From Streptomyces sp. SID14478 (GTDB lineage: Bacteria > Actinomycetota > Actinomycetes > Streptomycetales > Streptomycetaceae): a DNA stretch of 38,617 bases. A program made the position numbers and the translations under genes. The notes beneath the pieces were generated by a model. The model saw only the letters and a list, made by a program, of their open reading frames with translations. It was not told the DNA's origin and ran no database searches. This document shows positions 24,401 to 34,885 of the stretch, in pieces (within the stretch, counting starts at the first letter, position 1; each line of letters opens with the position of its first letter). The stretch spans positions 1 through 38,617 of the forward strand of contig NZ_JAAGMG010000209.1 of assembly GCF_010548525.1 (NCBI RefSeq), in the 5' to 3' direction.

Positions 24401-25404
24401 AGCCCCTCGGGGCTGGCGAGGATCGACGTGGGAGGCAGGGAGACCCCGTCGAGGACGACCACCAGGTGCGGCTGCTCGGGGACGGGACCGCCACCGGGGT
24501 GGAAGCGCGGCCGGCCGTCGAGGCGGCTGCCGAGCAGGTCCTCCAGCTCGACCGGGTTCGTCGTGATCAGACGGCGGCTGCCCGCGCCGTCGGTGAGGCC
24601 GGGCACCTGGTTGTGGGGGAGCCACTTCGCCCACTCCCACTCGGGGGCGGTCTGCCGTCCGGCGGCGACCGCGACGACCAGGTCCTCGGGGGAGTGCATG
24701 GAGGCGAGGGAGGCCACGATCGCGCGCGCGGAGCCGCGCACGGTCGTCGGCTCACCGCTCACGGACACGTGGTAGAAGGCGCGCAGCGACACCGCCATCG
24801 GCAGGTCCTCGAGCGTGCTGTGCGTGGCGAGGAAGCGCTGCATGGCGCCGGCGGTCAGGGGCTCCAGCTCGTCGACCGGGGCGGTCTGCGGCGGTACCAG
24901 GGGAGTGGCCAGCCCCTGGGGGCCGAGGCCCACCCGCACCTGCCCGAAGTCCTCGTCACCGGTGCGGCGCTCCCACACGCGGCTGCCCTCGGCGACCAGC
25001 GCCCACAGTTGCTCGGGCGAAGGGTGCAGGTAGTACTGCGCGTCGCGCTGCTTGCGCGCGGTACCCAGGGCGTCCCGCCGCGTCTGCGACAGATAGCGCA
25101 GGTAGTCGCGGCGCATGTCCGCCATCTGCCCCTGGTTGCCCTTGCGGTAGCGGACCAGCATCGAGATGCCCATGGCGATGGTGGACGCCACCATGACCAT
25201 GCCCATGATCTTCATGAAGGGCTGGGCCTGGGGATTGAAGAAGAACACGACGGAGCCGCCCATGCCGAGCATGGGCAGGATCTGCATCAGCGCGCCCTCT
25301 TGCTGCCCGCGCGGAAGCTCCGGCGGCGGCTGCAGCACCACCTCTTCCGTGGGCACCTCGGACGGCAGTGCCCGAGGTGGGCGCTTGACGACGATGTGGC
25401 TCAC
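21418..25404 (-). CDS. eccC: EccC, FtsK/SpoIIIE-type ATPase of type VII secretion
   Basis: The product has 1328 residues from the GTG at 25404, a fused EccCa-EccCb. Two membrane helices lie at about 40-57 and 63-85. Three ATPase domains follow, with Walker A motifs GATGSGKS (475-482), GGPQSGKS (839-846) and GESESGKS (1127-1134). Walker B is IDEF in domain 1 (Asp588-Glu589), IDGW in domain 2 (Asp951-Gly952) and IDDY in domain 3 (Asp1224-Asp1225), so domain 2 lacks the second acidic residue. EccC is the motor of the secretion system and recognises WXG100 substrates through its last domain. It is transcribed away from eccD, and its promoter matches the DNA-damage promoter consensus (25482-25504). 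The ribosome binding site AAGGGA is 11 bases from the GTG. Confidence 0.97.
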   Translation of the reverse strand: MSHIVVKRPPRALPSEVPTEEVVLQPPPELPRGQQEGALMQILPMLGMGGSVVFFFNPQAQPFMKIMGMVMVASTIAMGISMLVRYRKGNQGQMADMRRDYLRYLSQTRRDALGTARKQRDAQYYLHPSPEQLWALVAEGSRVWERRTGDEDFGQVRVGLGPQGLATPLVPPQTAPVDELEPLTAGAMQRFLATHSTLEDLPMAVSLRAFYHVSVSGEPTTVRGSARAIVASLASMHSPEDLVVAVAAGRQTAPEWEWAKWLPHNQVPGLTDGAGSRRLITTNPVELEDLLGSRLDGRPRFHPGGGPVPEQPHLVVVLDGVSLPPTSILASPEGLQGVTVLEVVPGDLTAGRGDLSVVVHPKALRLESAHGMVYEGTPDVLSYAAAEALARQLAPLRMATGGDSDDEPLLANLDFTDLMNLGDAATVDTKRTWRPRSQAERLRVPIGVGDDGRPVMLDLKEAAQEGMGPHGLCVGATGSGKSELLRTLVLGLAVTHSSETLNFVLADFKGGATFAGMSQMPHVAAVITNLADDLTLVDRMGDSIRGELNRRQEMLRDAGNYANIHDYEKARAAGAPLQPIPSLVLVIDEFSELLTAKPDFIEMFVQIGRIGRSLGVHLLLASQRLEEGRLRGLETYLSYRVGLRTFSAAESRAALGVPDAYELPNVPGSGFLKFGTDEMVRFKAAYVSGVYRTGSAQVATAGGPLPLDRRPALFTATEVPVQYAPVPQQRSDEEGNASARDEKDDALADTVLDVIVRRLEAQGPAAHQVWLPPLDSPPSLDSLLPGLAPVQGRGLTQPGYEGAGRLVVPVGLVDKPYEQRRDPLWIDFGGAAGHMQILGGPQSGKSTLVRSLIASFALTHTPQEVQFYGLDFGGGGMAAVAGLPHVGGVASRLDPEKVRRTAAEVYGVLTRREEYFRTAGIASIADFRNRRARGDISMTDQPWGDVFLVIDGWGNFRSDYEALEPLVLDIAARGLGYGIHVILTASRSMEVRANMKDHLMNRLELRLGDTMDSEFDRKVAANVPTGVPGRGQTPQKQHFMGAVPRIDGLSSDTDLAEATSALATEVSRHWTAPGAPEVRLLPREFAARQLPPGDRFPQRGVAFALDEDNLEPVFVDFDQDPFFLVFGESESGKSNMLRLLIKQLTARYDGDSCKMFVVDNRRSLLDVTPSTHLAEYIPMSNQMQHHMDALADLMQRRTPTADVTAQQLRDRSWWRGPTVYVIIDDYDLVSTSSGNPLSGLTELLPFARDVGVRFIIARSTAGSGRAGYEGFMQRIKELGAQGVVLAGDPTEGDLLGGVRPRPMPPGRGVFVSRKRGKPLVQIGLMDQD

Positions 25405-25467
25405 TTAGCACCAATTCCCTTGCCGGACCGAGCTTTTCCGTCCGCCGCCCCGTGTCAGGCGGACGTC

Positions 25468-25484
25468 GATCGCGGTTCGCGATC
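25468..25484. promoter_or_regulatory. Palindrome at the eccC transcription start
   Basis: GATCGCG (25468-25474) and CGCGATC (25478-25484) are perfect 7-bp arms around a 3-bp spacer. The site overlaps the -10 and predicted start of the eccC promoter, where a bound repressor would block it. It could also form a hairpin at the 5' end of the transcript. Confidence 0.5.
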
Positions 25485-25504
25485 CTACTGACAACCACTG
25501 ACAA
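25482..25504 (-). promoter_or_regulatory. RecA-NDp/PafBC-type DNA-damage promoter of eccC
   Basis: Read on the minus strand the site is TTGTCAGTG, eight bases, TAGGAT, an exact match to the actinobacterial RecA-NDp consensus TTGTCRGTG-N8-TAnnnT bound with PafBC. The 8-bp spacer itself contains a second TTGTCAG. The predicted transcript starts about 25475, some 70 bases before the eccC start. Confidence 0.75.
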
Positions 25505-25514
25505 CGGTGGGCGG

Positions 25515-25520
25515 TAGGGT
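25515..25520 (+). promoter_or_regulatory. Possible -10 box for eccD
   Basis: TAGGGT fits the Streptomyces -10 consensus TAGRRT. It points towards eccD and lies 27 bp from the eccC -10 on the other strand, so the two promoters would overlap. No good -35 stands 17-18 bp upstream. A GCCCG/CGGGC hairpin (25552-25568) falls in the leader. Confidence 0.35.
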
Positions 25521-25725
25521 GCCGGTGGTACGCGTGAGCAGTTGCGAATCCGCCCGGGAAAAACGGGCAATCCGCACGGTTCGGAACGTGCGCCTCCCCG
25601 GGACCACCGGCGGGACGGCGCGTGTGACCGGCTTCGCGGGGCGCACGGCGCAACGTACACAGGATCCTTACAGCACGCCGCTGCGCATCGCACCGCAGTG
25701 CATCGAAAACAAGGGGGAACAGCAG

Positions 25726-27261
25726 GTGAGCATGACGGCCTCCGCGCCGGCCGGCCGCGCCGGCGGAACGGGCACCGGAGCCCCCGCCGCAGCAGGTACG
25801 GGCCTCGGCTTCTGCCGCGTCACCATCGTGGCGCCCGACAGCCGCATCGACGTGGCGCTGCCCGACGACGTACCGGTCGCCGACCTGTACCCCGAGATCC
25901 TGCGGCTCTCCCAGCAGAGCCCTGCCGAGGGCGCCCCCGTCGGCTACCACCTCGTACGCCGCGACGGCACGGTGCTCGACAGCGCGCGCTCGTTCGCGGC
26001 CCAGCGCATCCTGGACGGCGAGCTGCTCTCGCTGCGCCCGTTCTCCGAGTCGCTGCCGCCCGCGGTCTTCGACGACGTCTCCGATGCCGTGGCCTCCGCC
26101 GTCACGAAGGACCGCACCCTGTGGAGCGGCGACCTCACGCGCGCGGCGGGCCTCGTGGCCGGCGGCATCCTGCCCGCCCTCATCGCCTTCGTGGCCTGGA
26201 ACTCCCAGTTCACCAGCCCCCAGATCCGCCACGACATGTACAGCCTGCAGGGCATCCTCGCCGGTGTCGCGGGCATCCTGCTGATCACCCTGGCGTGCGT
26301 GCGCGCGCGGGTCTACGACGACCGCGGCTCGGCGGTCGCCCTGGGCCTGGGCGCCCTGCCGAACGTGGCGGTGGCCGGCTCCGGTCTGCTCCCGCTCTCC
26401 GAGGGGCAGGGCATCGGCCGCCTGCAGTTCCTGCTCGCCTGTGCGGCAGTTCTGGTCGCCTCCGTAGTGCTCACATTGGTGTCACCCGGCGGCGACGGCC
26501 CCTTCGTGGCGTTCGTCTTCGCCTCGCTGATCGGCCTGATCGCCACCTTCATCGCGATCCTCACGGACCTGAAGCCCATCGAGACGGCCGCCATCTGCGC
26601 CCCGCTCTCCGTGAGCGCGCTGGCGTTCCTGCCGGGCCTGTCCATGCGCTTCGCGCGGCTGCCCATCGGCTTCGAACCGCCCAACCCCGCGCGCGCGGGG
26701 TACGACACCTCGGTCGACCACGCCGACCCGCACGAGGCCGTGGACGCCGACCGCGTCGCCGCCCAGGCCCGCCGCGGCCACGAACTGCTCGTCGGCCTCG
26801 TCGGGGGCTGCGCCCTCGTCTCCGTAGGCGCGTCGATCGTCCTCGGCTTCTCCAGCAACGTATGGGGACAGCTGCTCGCCCTGGCCACCGGCATCGCGAT
26901 GCTGATGCGCGCCCACCTGTTCCGCTACACCGCACAAGTAGGCGCCACTCTTGCCGCGGGCCTCGCCGCGCTCGTCTTCCTGGGCCTCGGCCTCGCGCTG
27001 CACCCGCCGCTCGACTACGTGACCGACGCCCTCCAGCGGGACACCACGGCGCTCGACATCCGTACGGTGTGGATCGCCGCGGCCATCGGCGCGGCCACCG
27101 CCCTGGTCACCGCGATCGGCCTGATCACTCCGCGTCGCGGCGTCACGCCGTTCTGGGGCCGCTTCCTGGAGATCGCCGAGACGTTCGTCCTGCTCACCCT
27201 GATCCCGCTGGCCCTCGCCGTCTTCGACGTGTACGCGTCGGCGCGGGCCATGACCAGCTGA
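25726..27261 (+). CDS. eccD: EccD, type VII secretion membrane channel component
   Basis: The product has 511 residues from the GTG at 25726, chosen for the GGGGGA site about seven bases upstream; an ATG two codons later is less well spaced. A disordered Ala/Gly head is followed by a ubiquitin-like domain (about 29-106, [29 protein letters not shown] start) and then about eleven membrane helices to the end, with a cytoplasmic loop around [21 protein letters not shown]. This is the standard EccD layout. EccD forms the bulk of the inner-membrane part of the ESX complex. The gene is divergent from eccC across a 321-bp shared control region and is followed by rpsO 191 bp downstream. Confidence 0.95.
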   Translation: MSMTASAPAGRAGGTGTGAPAAAGTGLGFCRVTIVAPDSRIDVALPDDVPVADLYPEILRLSQQSPAEGAPVGYHLVRRDGTVLDSARSFAAQRILDGELLSLRPFSESLPPAVFDDVSDAVASAVTKDRTLWSGDLTRAAGLVAGGILPALIAFVAWNSQFTSPQIRHDMYSLQGILAGVAGILLITLACVRARVYDDRGSAVALGLGALPNVAVAGSGLLPLSEGQGIGRLQFLLACAAVLVASVVLTLVSPGGDGPFVAFVFASLIGLIATFIAILTDLKPIETAAICAPLSVSALAFLPGLSMRFARLPIGFEPPNPARAGYDTSVDHADPHEAVDADRVAAQARRGHELLVGLVGGCALVSVGASIVLGFSSNVWGQLLALATGIAMLMRAHLFRYTAQVGATLAAGLAALVFLGLGLALHPPLDYVTDALQRDTTALDIRTVWIAAAIGAATALVTAIGLITPRRGVTPFWGRFLEIAETFVLLTLIPLALAVFDVYASARAMTS

Positions 27262-27452
27262 GAACAGGTGACCAAGGACCCGGTCGGGGGCGCACCCGAC
27301 GGCTGGTACGCTGTGTGACGGCCGTTCGTGTACGCGCCCCCGGACACCCTGGGGACAGCGCCCAACGGATCCCCGCCTCCCGAGTTACGGAAGCTCCCCT
27401 GAGATTGAGACCAGGGGCACTCGGCGGCAATGAAACTCTACGAGGAGTACGC

Positions 27453-27740
27453 GTGTCTCTCGACGCCGCTACGAAGAAGCAGATCATGAGCGAGTTCGGC
27501 ACCAAGGAGGGCGACACCGGCTCCCCCGAGGTCCAGGTCGCCATGCTCTCCCGCCGTATCTCGGACCTGACCGAGCACCTCAAGACCCACAAGCACGACC
27601 ACCACTCGCGTCGTGGTCTGCTGATCCTGGTCGGCCAGCGTCGCCGCCTGCTGCAGTACCTGGCCAAGAAGGACATCGCGCGCTTCCGTGTCCTGGTCGA
27701 GCGCCTCGGCATCCGCCGCGGTGCGGCCGGCGCCCGCTAA
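27453..27740 (+). CDS. rpsO: Ribosomal protein S15
   Basis: The product has 95 residues from the GTG at 27453, with CGAGGAG upstream. Family landmarks are clear: [38 protein letters not shown] and a C-terminal [16 protein letters not shown]15 binds 16S rRNA early in small-subunit assembly. It is the first gene of the classic rpsO-pnp pair. A -10-like TACGCT (27307-27312) lies in the 191-bp leader without a clear -35. A terminator follows the gene, and read-through would reach pnp. Confidence 0.97.
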   Translation: MSLDAATKKQIMSEFGTKEGDTGSPEVQVAMLSRRISDLTEHLKTHKHDHHSRRGLLILVGQRRRLLQYLAKKDIARFRVLVERLGIRRGAAGAR

Positions 27741-27749
27741 GACGCCGTG

Positions 27750-27785
27750 AAGGGAGCGGTTCCCGTTTGAGGGGGCCGCTCCCTT
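27750..27785 (+). terminator. rpsO terminator/attenuator
   Basis: AAGGGAGCGG (27750-27759) and CCGCTCCCTT (27776-27785) form a perfect 10-bp stem with a 16-nt loop and a short T-run (TTTGCTG). It begins 9 bases after the rpsO stop and probably lets some transcripts through to pnp. Confidence 0.85.
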
Positions 27786-27877
27786 TGCTGTACGTGCGCA
27801 CTGTCACTGCCGCTTTGTAGTCTGGTGACGCACGACCACGATGAATGATGAATGAGGAGAGGCGCAGCCTCGCCGCC

Positions 27878-27943
27878 GCCGGTCCTCGGTAGTGGCCCCC
27901 GGAGACGCAAGAGGATCCCCGGGTGCTTCGATCGAAGACCGGC
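27878..27943 (+). promoter_or_regulatory. rpsO-pnp intergenic RNA stem, likely RNase III processing site
   Basis: GCCGGTCCTCG (27878-27888) pairs with CGAAGACCGGC (27933-27943) with a single mismatch, and enclosed CCCGG/CCGGG runs can pair inside. A 12-bp perfect palindrome CTTCGATCGAAG lies at 27926-27937. In S. coelicolor an rpsO-pnp intergenic hairpin is reported to be cut by RNase III; this structure is the likely equivalent. Confidence 0.5.
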
Positions 27944-28037
27944 CCGCACCCACGGCGCGCTTCTCCACTCGTCTCCCTGCCACACGGGCAGAGCGGGACA
28001 AAAGACGTAACAGACGAAAGTAATGGAGAAAACGCTA

Positions 28038-30250
28038 GTGGAGAACGAGACCCACTACGCCGAGGCCGTCATTGACAACGGTTCCTTCGGCACCCGCACC
28101 ATCCGCTTCGAGACGGGCCGTCTGGCCCGCCAGGCCGCCGGCTCCGCCGTCGCCTACCTGGACGACGACACCATGGTGCTGTCGGCCACCTCGGCCTCGA
28201 AGAACCCCAAGGACAACCTCGACTTCTTCCCCCTCACGGTGGACGTCGAGGAGCGGCAGTACGCCGCAGGCAAGATCCCCGGCAGCTTCTTCCGCCGCGA
28301 GGGCCGCCCCTCCGAGGACGCCATCCTCACCTGCCGCCTGATCGACCGCCCGCTGCGCCCGTCCTTCAAGAAGGGCCTGCGCAACGAGATCCAGGTCGTC
28401 GCCACGATCATGGCGCTCAACCCCGACCACCTGTACGACGTCGTCGCGATCAACGCCGCGTCCGCGTCCACCCAGCTGGCCGGTCTGCCCTTCTCCGGCC
28501 CGGTCGGCGGCGTCCGCGTCGCGCTGATCAACGGCCAGTGGGTCGCGTTCCCGACGCACACCGAGCTCGAGGACGCCGTCTTCGACATGGTCGTCGCCGG
28601 TCGCGTCCTGGAGGACGGCGACGTCGCGATCATGATGGTCGAGGCCGAGGCCACCGACAAGACCATCAAGCTGGTCGAGGGTGGCGCCGAGGCGCCGACC
28701 GAGGAGGTCGTCGCCGCCGGTCTGGACGCCGCGAAGCCCTTCATCAAGGTCCTCTGCAAGGCCCAGTCGGACCTCGCCGCGAAGGCCGCCAAGCCGACCG
28801 CCGAGTTCCCGATCTTCCTGGACTACCAGGACGACGTGCTCGAGGCCCTGACGGCCGCCGTCAAGTCCGAGCTCTCCGCCGCCCTCACCATCCCGGGCAA
28901 GCAGGACCGCGAGGCCGAGCTGGACCGCGTCAAGGGTCTGGCCGCCGAGAAGCTGCTCCCGCAGTTCGAGGGCCGCGAGAAGGAGATCTCCGCCGCGTAC
29001 CGCTCGCTGACCAAGTCCCTGGTCCGTGAGCGCGTCATCAAGGAGAAGAAGCGCATCGACGGCCGCGGTGTCACCGACATCCGCACCCTGGCCGCCGAGG
29101 TCGAGGCCATCCCGCGCGTGCACGGCTCCGCCCTGTTCGAGCGTGGCGAGACCCAGATCCTGGGCGTCACCACGCTGAACATGCTGCGCATGGAGCAGCA
29201 GCTGGACACCCTCTCCCCGGTGACCCGCAAGCGCTACATGCACAACTACAACTTCCCGCCGTACTCGGTCGGCGAGACCGGCCGCGTCGGCTCCCCGAAG
29301 CGCCGCGAGATCGGCCACGGCGCGCTCGCCGAGCGCGCGATCGTGCCGGTCCTGCCGACGCGCGAGGAGTTCCCCTACGCGATCCGTCAGGTCTCCGAGG
29401 CCCTCGGGTCCAACGGCTCGACGTCCATGGGCTCCGTCTGCGCCTCCACCATGTCGCTGCTGAACGCCGGTGTGCCGCTGAAGGCTCCCGTCGCCGGTAT
29501 CGCCATGGGCCTGATCTCCCAGGAGATCAAGGGCGAGACGCACTACGTCGCCCTCACCGACATCCTCGGTGCCGAGGACGCGTTCGGTGACATGGACTTC
29601 AAGGTCGCCGGCACCAAGGAGTTCGTGACGGCCCTCCAGCTCGACACGAAGCTCGACGGCATCCCGGCCTCCGTCCTGGCCGCCGCCCTCAAGCAGGCCC
29701 GCGACGCCCGCCTCCACATCCTCGACGTGATGATGGAAGCGATCGACGTCCCGGACGAGATGTCCCCGAACGCCCCGCGGATCATCACGGTCAAGATCCC
29801 CGTGGACAAGATCGGTGAGGTCATCGGCCCGAAGGGCAAGATGATCAACCAGATCCAGGAGGACACCGGCGCCGACATCACGATCGAGGACGACGGCACC
29901 ATCTACATCGGTGCCGCCCAGGGTTCGCAGGCCGAAGCCGCCCGCGCCACGATCAACGGCATCGCCAACCCGACCATGCCGGAGGTCGGCGAGCGCTACC
30001 TGGGCACCGTCGTGAAGACGACGACCTTCGGTGCGTTCGTCTCGCTGCTCCCGGGCAAGGACGGCCTGCTGCACATCTCGCAGATCCGCAAGCTCGCCGG
30101 CGGCAAGCGCGTGGAGAACGTCGAGGACGTGCTGGGCGTGGGCGCCAAGGTCCAGGTCGAGATCGCCGAGATCGACTCCCGCGGCAAGCTCTCCCTCATC
30201 CCCGTCATCGAGGGTGAAGAGGGCGACGACGCGAAGGACGACACCGACAA

Positions 30251-30254
<4 letters not shown>
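28038..30254 (+). CDS. pnp: Polynucleotide phosphorylase
   Basis: The product has 738 residues from the GTG at 28038, which has GGAG nine bases upstream and gives [11 protein letters not shown], the start known for the Streptomyces enzyme. The ATG at 28023 overlaps that site. Two RNase PH-like domains (about 10-150 and 330-545) flank a helical linker. A KH domain ([16 protein letters not shown], ~582-600) and an S1 domain (~648-715) follow. The enzyme degrades RNA 3' to 5' with phosphate and, in Streptomyces, also adds 3' tails. Its GTGA overlap with the M16 peptidase gene shows co-transcription. Confidence 0.97.
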
Positions 30255-32420
<2,166 letters not shown>

Positions 32421-32428
32421 CGGCGGTC

Positions 32429-32881
32429 ATGCGCGCGAAAATCACGTACGCGGTCACGGCCGCGGTCCTGGTCGTCTACTTCGTCCTGGCCGGCGACCGC
32501 GGCGTCATGCTGATCCGGCAGGGCACCCTGCTGACCGTCACCTTCGGCATCGCCGTCCTGATCCTGCCGGTGATCGGCGTGTGGTTCCTGTGGGCGAACA
32601 CCCAGTTCGTCCGCAAGGCCAACCGCCTCGCCGAACTCCTGGAGTCGGAGGGCGGACTGCCCGTCGACGAGCTGCGCCGCGACAGCTACGGCCGCATCGA
32701 CCGCGACTCCGCCGACGAGGTCTTCGCCCGCCGCAAGACCGAGACCGAGGACACCCCGGGGGACTGGCGCTGCTGGTTCCGCCTCGCGGTCGCCTACAAG
32801 GACGCTCGGGACACGCCTCGCGCGCGCAAGGCCATGCAGCGCGCGATCGCACTCCAGGAAGGCCGCTCCGTCGGCATCTGA
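32429..32881 (+). CDS. Small two-helix membrane protein with TPR-like C-terminus
   Basis: The product has 150 residues. Two membrane helices lie at about 6-22 and 31-55, followed by a charged cytoplasmic region. The last ~45 residues (WRCWFRLAVAYKDARDTPRARKAMQRAIALQE) look like one to two tetratricopeptide-type helices. It lies 8 bp after dapB, is probably the last gene of the pnp operon, and ends just before a strong terminator. No specific function can be assigned. Confidence 0.85.
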   Translation: MRAKITYAVTAAVLVVYFVLAGDRGVMLIRQGTLLTVTFGIAVLILPVIGVWFLWANTQFVRKANRLAELLESEGGLPVDELRRDSYGRIDRDSADEVFARRKTETEDTPGDWRCWFRLAVAYKDARDTPRARKAMQRAIALQEGRSVGI

Positions 32882-32893
32882 CACACGGTCCGA

Positions 32894-32946
32894 CGTACGA
32901 CGACGGGGCCCGCCGAGACGTTCTCGGCGGGCCCCGTCGTCGTACG
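32894..32946. terminator. Bidirectional terminator with a 25-bp perfect stem
   Basis: Arms at 32894-32918 and 32922-32946 are fully complementary with a 3-nt loop. It separates the convergent genes ending at 32881 (plus) and 32951 (minus). Confidence 0.93.
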
Positions 32947-32950
32947 CGAC

Positions 32951-33508
32951 TCAGGCGGTGCGGGGGCGATACTCCTCGGCCCACACCTCGACCGTGTCCG
33001 CGGCCCGGTCGAACGCCGTGCCCCGTCCGAGGAAGTCCCCGTTGTGACTGGTGAGCAGCGTCGTCTGCTCGCCCTGCCGATCACGTCGTACGAGCACGAG
33101 CGCCTGCCCCTGGACGGTGCGGGGCAGACCGAGCCAGCGCACCGGCTGCTGCACGGTACGCGCCGTCACGACGGTGTTCCACGGAGCGGTCTGCGTGGTG
33201 AAGAAGCCGACGTGACGCAGGCCGCGCGCGCTCACCCAGGCGCCCATCCGCAGCATCCGCAGGGCCGCCGCGATGATCAGCACCGCGAGGACGCCGCAGA
33301 CGGTGGCCGCGGCCGTGTCCCCGGCCACGGCGATGATCACGGAGGCGAACAGCACGTAGGACGCCAGGAGAAGCAGCAGCGCGGCCGCGCCCACCCGGTA
33401 CGGGCCCGGGCGGTAGGGACGGCGCCACTGGTCGCGGTCGTCGAAGGGCAACGCGCTGTCCGCGGCCTCGTCAAAAGCTCGGTCGGCCGTCAGGAAAGGC
33501 AGGGGCAC
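32951..33508 (-). CDS. Membrane protein with a bacterial PH-like domain
   Basis: The product has 185 residues from the GTG at 33508 (GAGGA upstream). A polar head of about 38 residues is followed by two hydrophobic helices (about 39-61 and 65-84). The C-terminal ~95 residues (MGAWVSARGLRHVGFFTTQTAPWNTVVTARTVQQ, broken into short strands) have the pattern of a bacterial PH domain as in other small Streptomyces membrane proteins. The function is unknown. It ends at the 25-bp terminator hairpin. Confidence 0.85.
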   Translation of the reverse strand: MPLPFLTADRAFDEAADSALPFDDRDQWRRPYRPGPYRVGAAALLLLLASYVLFASVIIAVAGDTAAATVCGVLAVLIIAAALRMLRMGAWVSARGLRHVGFFTTQTAPWNTVVTARTVQQPVRWLGLPRTVQGQALVLVRRDRQGEQTTLLTSHNGDFLGRGTAFDRAADTVEVWAEEYRPRTA

Positions 33509-33613
33509 GACGGGTCCTCACTCGTCCACACTGGATGGGGGCTGTGCCCGGTGAGGCTACCCAGGCCCGCTCCGGCCTTCCACCCCAGGGGGTCCGGACG
33601 AGTCAGGGAGCGG

Positions 33614-33853
33614 TCAGCGCCCGTCCGACGCCTCGGACTGCTGGGTGTGCCGTGCGGACTGATCGGCGGACAGGGCCGGCATCCCGAACAGCAGGGAGCC
33701 CACAAGTCCGGCGACGACGGTCAACCCCACCAGCGTGCGGCCGGCGATCTGACCTGCGGAAGGACGCTCGCGCTCAGGCGGCGTGACGTTACTGCGGAAC
33801 TTGTCGGCTTCGGCGATGAAGGCGAACGGTACGGGCTCGCGCCGACGAAACAT
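33614..33853 (-). CDS. Small single-pass membrane protein
   Basis: The product has 79 residues. The first ~35 are basic and cytoplasmic (MFRRREPVPF..., PPERERPSAGQIAGR), then one membrane helix (about 39-58) and a polar tail. GAGGAG lies about 11 bases before the ATG. It lies 105 bp upstream of the PH-domain gene on the same strand and may be in the same unit. The family is not recognised. Confidence 0.7.
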   Translation of the reverse strand: MFRRREPVPFAFIAEADKFRSNVTPPERERPSAGQIAGRTLVGLTVVAGLVGSLLFGMPALSADQSARHTQQSEASDGR

Positions 33854-34001
33854 GGGGTGCGCTTCTCCTCAAGGGGTTCGAACGAAGTGTGTTCATCTAC
33901 ACAGACGCTCGAGTGCCCCAAAAGGTGCCACGTTTCACCCAAAAACACAGAAGTTTTTCGCGTTCGCCTGGGATCGGTCCGAGAAGCGAGCGAATGCCCT
34001 G

Positions 34002-34024
34002 TTGTCAGTGGCGGCCCGTAGAGT
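34002..34024 (+). promoter_or_regulatory. RecA-NDp/PafBC-type DNA-damage promoter of thyX
   Basis: TTGTCAGTG (34002-34010), eight bases, then TAGAGT (34019-34024) exactly match the RecA-NDp consensus. The predicted start is about 34031, giving a ~36-base leader to the thyX GTG at 34067. Confidence 0.75.
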
Positions 34025-34066
34025 GGGCGCCGCCCGAGCGAAGTGATGGGAAGGACCCTCCAAACC

Positions 34067-34807
34067 GTGACCGAAACCCCTGCTGAAGACCTCAAGCCGA
34101 CGTTCCGAGGCGACGTCACCGTCGAGCTGGTCAAGCACACCGCGAGCGACTCGGACGTGCTGTTCGCGGCCCGTGTCTCCACGGTGGGCGAGCAGTCCCT
34201 GGACGAGCTCTCCAAGGACCCTGCCCGCTCCAAGGGGCTGATCAACTACCTGATGCGGGACCGCCACGGCAGCCCCTTCGAGCACAACTCGATGACCTTC
34301 CTCATCAGCGCCCCGATCTTCGTCTTCCGGGAGTTCATGCGGCACCGCGTGGGCTGGTCGTACAACGAGGAGTCGGGCCGGTACAGGGAGCTCCAGCCGG
34401 TCTTCTACGTCCCGGACGCCGAGCGCAAGCTGGTCCAGGAGGGGCGCCCCGGCAAGTACGAGTTCGTCGAGGGCACGCAGGCGCAGCAGGAGCTGACGGG
34501 CCGTGCAATGGAGGATTCGTACCGTCAGGCGTACGAGGCGTACCAGGAGATGCTGGCCGCGGGCGTGGCCCGCGAGGTCGCGCGCGCGGTGCTGCCGGTC
34601 GGCCTGTTCTCGTCGATGTACGCGACGTGCAACGCCCGCTCGCTGATGCACTTCCTCGGCCTGCGCACCCAGCACGAGCTCGCCAAGGTGCCGTCCTTCC
34701 CGCAGCGGGAGATCGAGATGGTCGGCGAGAAGATGGAAGCGGAGTGGGCCGCGCTCATGCCGCTGACGTACGCCGCGTTCAATGCCAACGGACGCGTCGC
34801 GCCGTAG
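34067..34807 (+). CDS. thyX: Flavin-dependent thymidylate synthase
   Basis: The product has 246 residues from the GTG at 34067, the length of the known Streptomyces enzyme. GGAAGGA lies about 11 bases upstream; in-frame GTG/ATG codons at 34043/34046 overlap that site. The ThyX signature RHR-x8-S is at residues 92-103 (RHRVGWSYNEES), and the conserved ARSLMHFLGLR segment is near the C-terminal third. The enzyme methylates dUMP to dTMP with methylene-tetrahydrofolate, FAD and NADPH. Its promoter fits the DNA-damage consensus, so thymidylate supply may rise during repair. Confidence 0.97.
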   Translation: MTETPAEDLKPTFRGDVTVELVKHTASDSDVLFAARVSTVGEQSLDELSKDPARSKGLINYLMRDRHGSPFEHNSMTFLISAPIFVFREFMRHRVGWSYNEESGRYRELQPVFYVPDAERKLVQEGRPGKYEFVEGTQAQQELTGRAMEDSYRQAYEAYQEMLAAGVAREVARAVLPVGLFSSMYATCNARSLMHFLGLRTQHELAKVPSFPQREIEMVGEKMEAEWAALMPLTYAAFNANGRVAP

Positions 34808-34885
34808 CCCCGGACCCGGGCATCCTTGATCACGCGCCGCGGGCAGCGGCACACATGTACGGATGAGCTGACTGAAGTGTCCGTA

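Noticed and set aside
28035..30074. 679-residue minus-strand open frame opposite pnp
   Set aside because: Antisense shadow of a highly biased gene; composition is repetitive Gly/Asp/Leu/Val without domain pattern.
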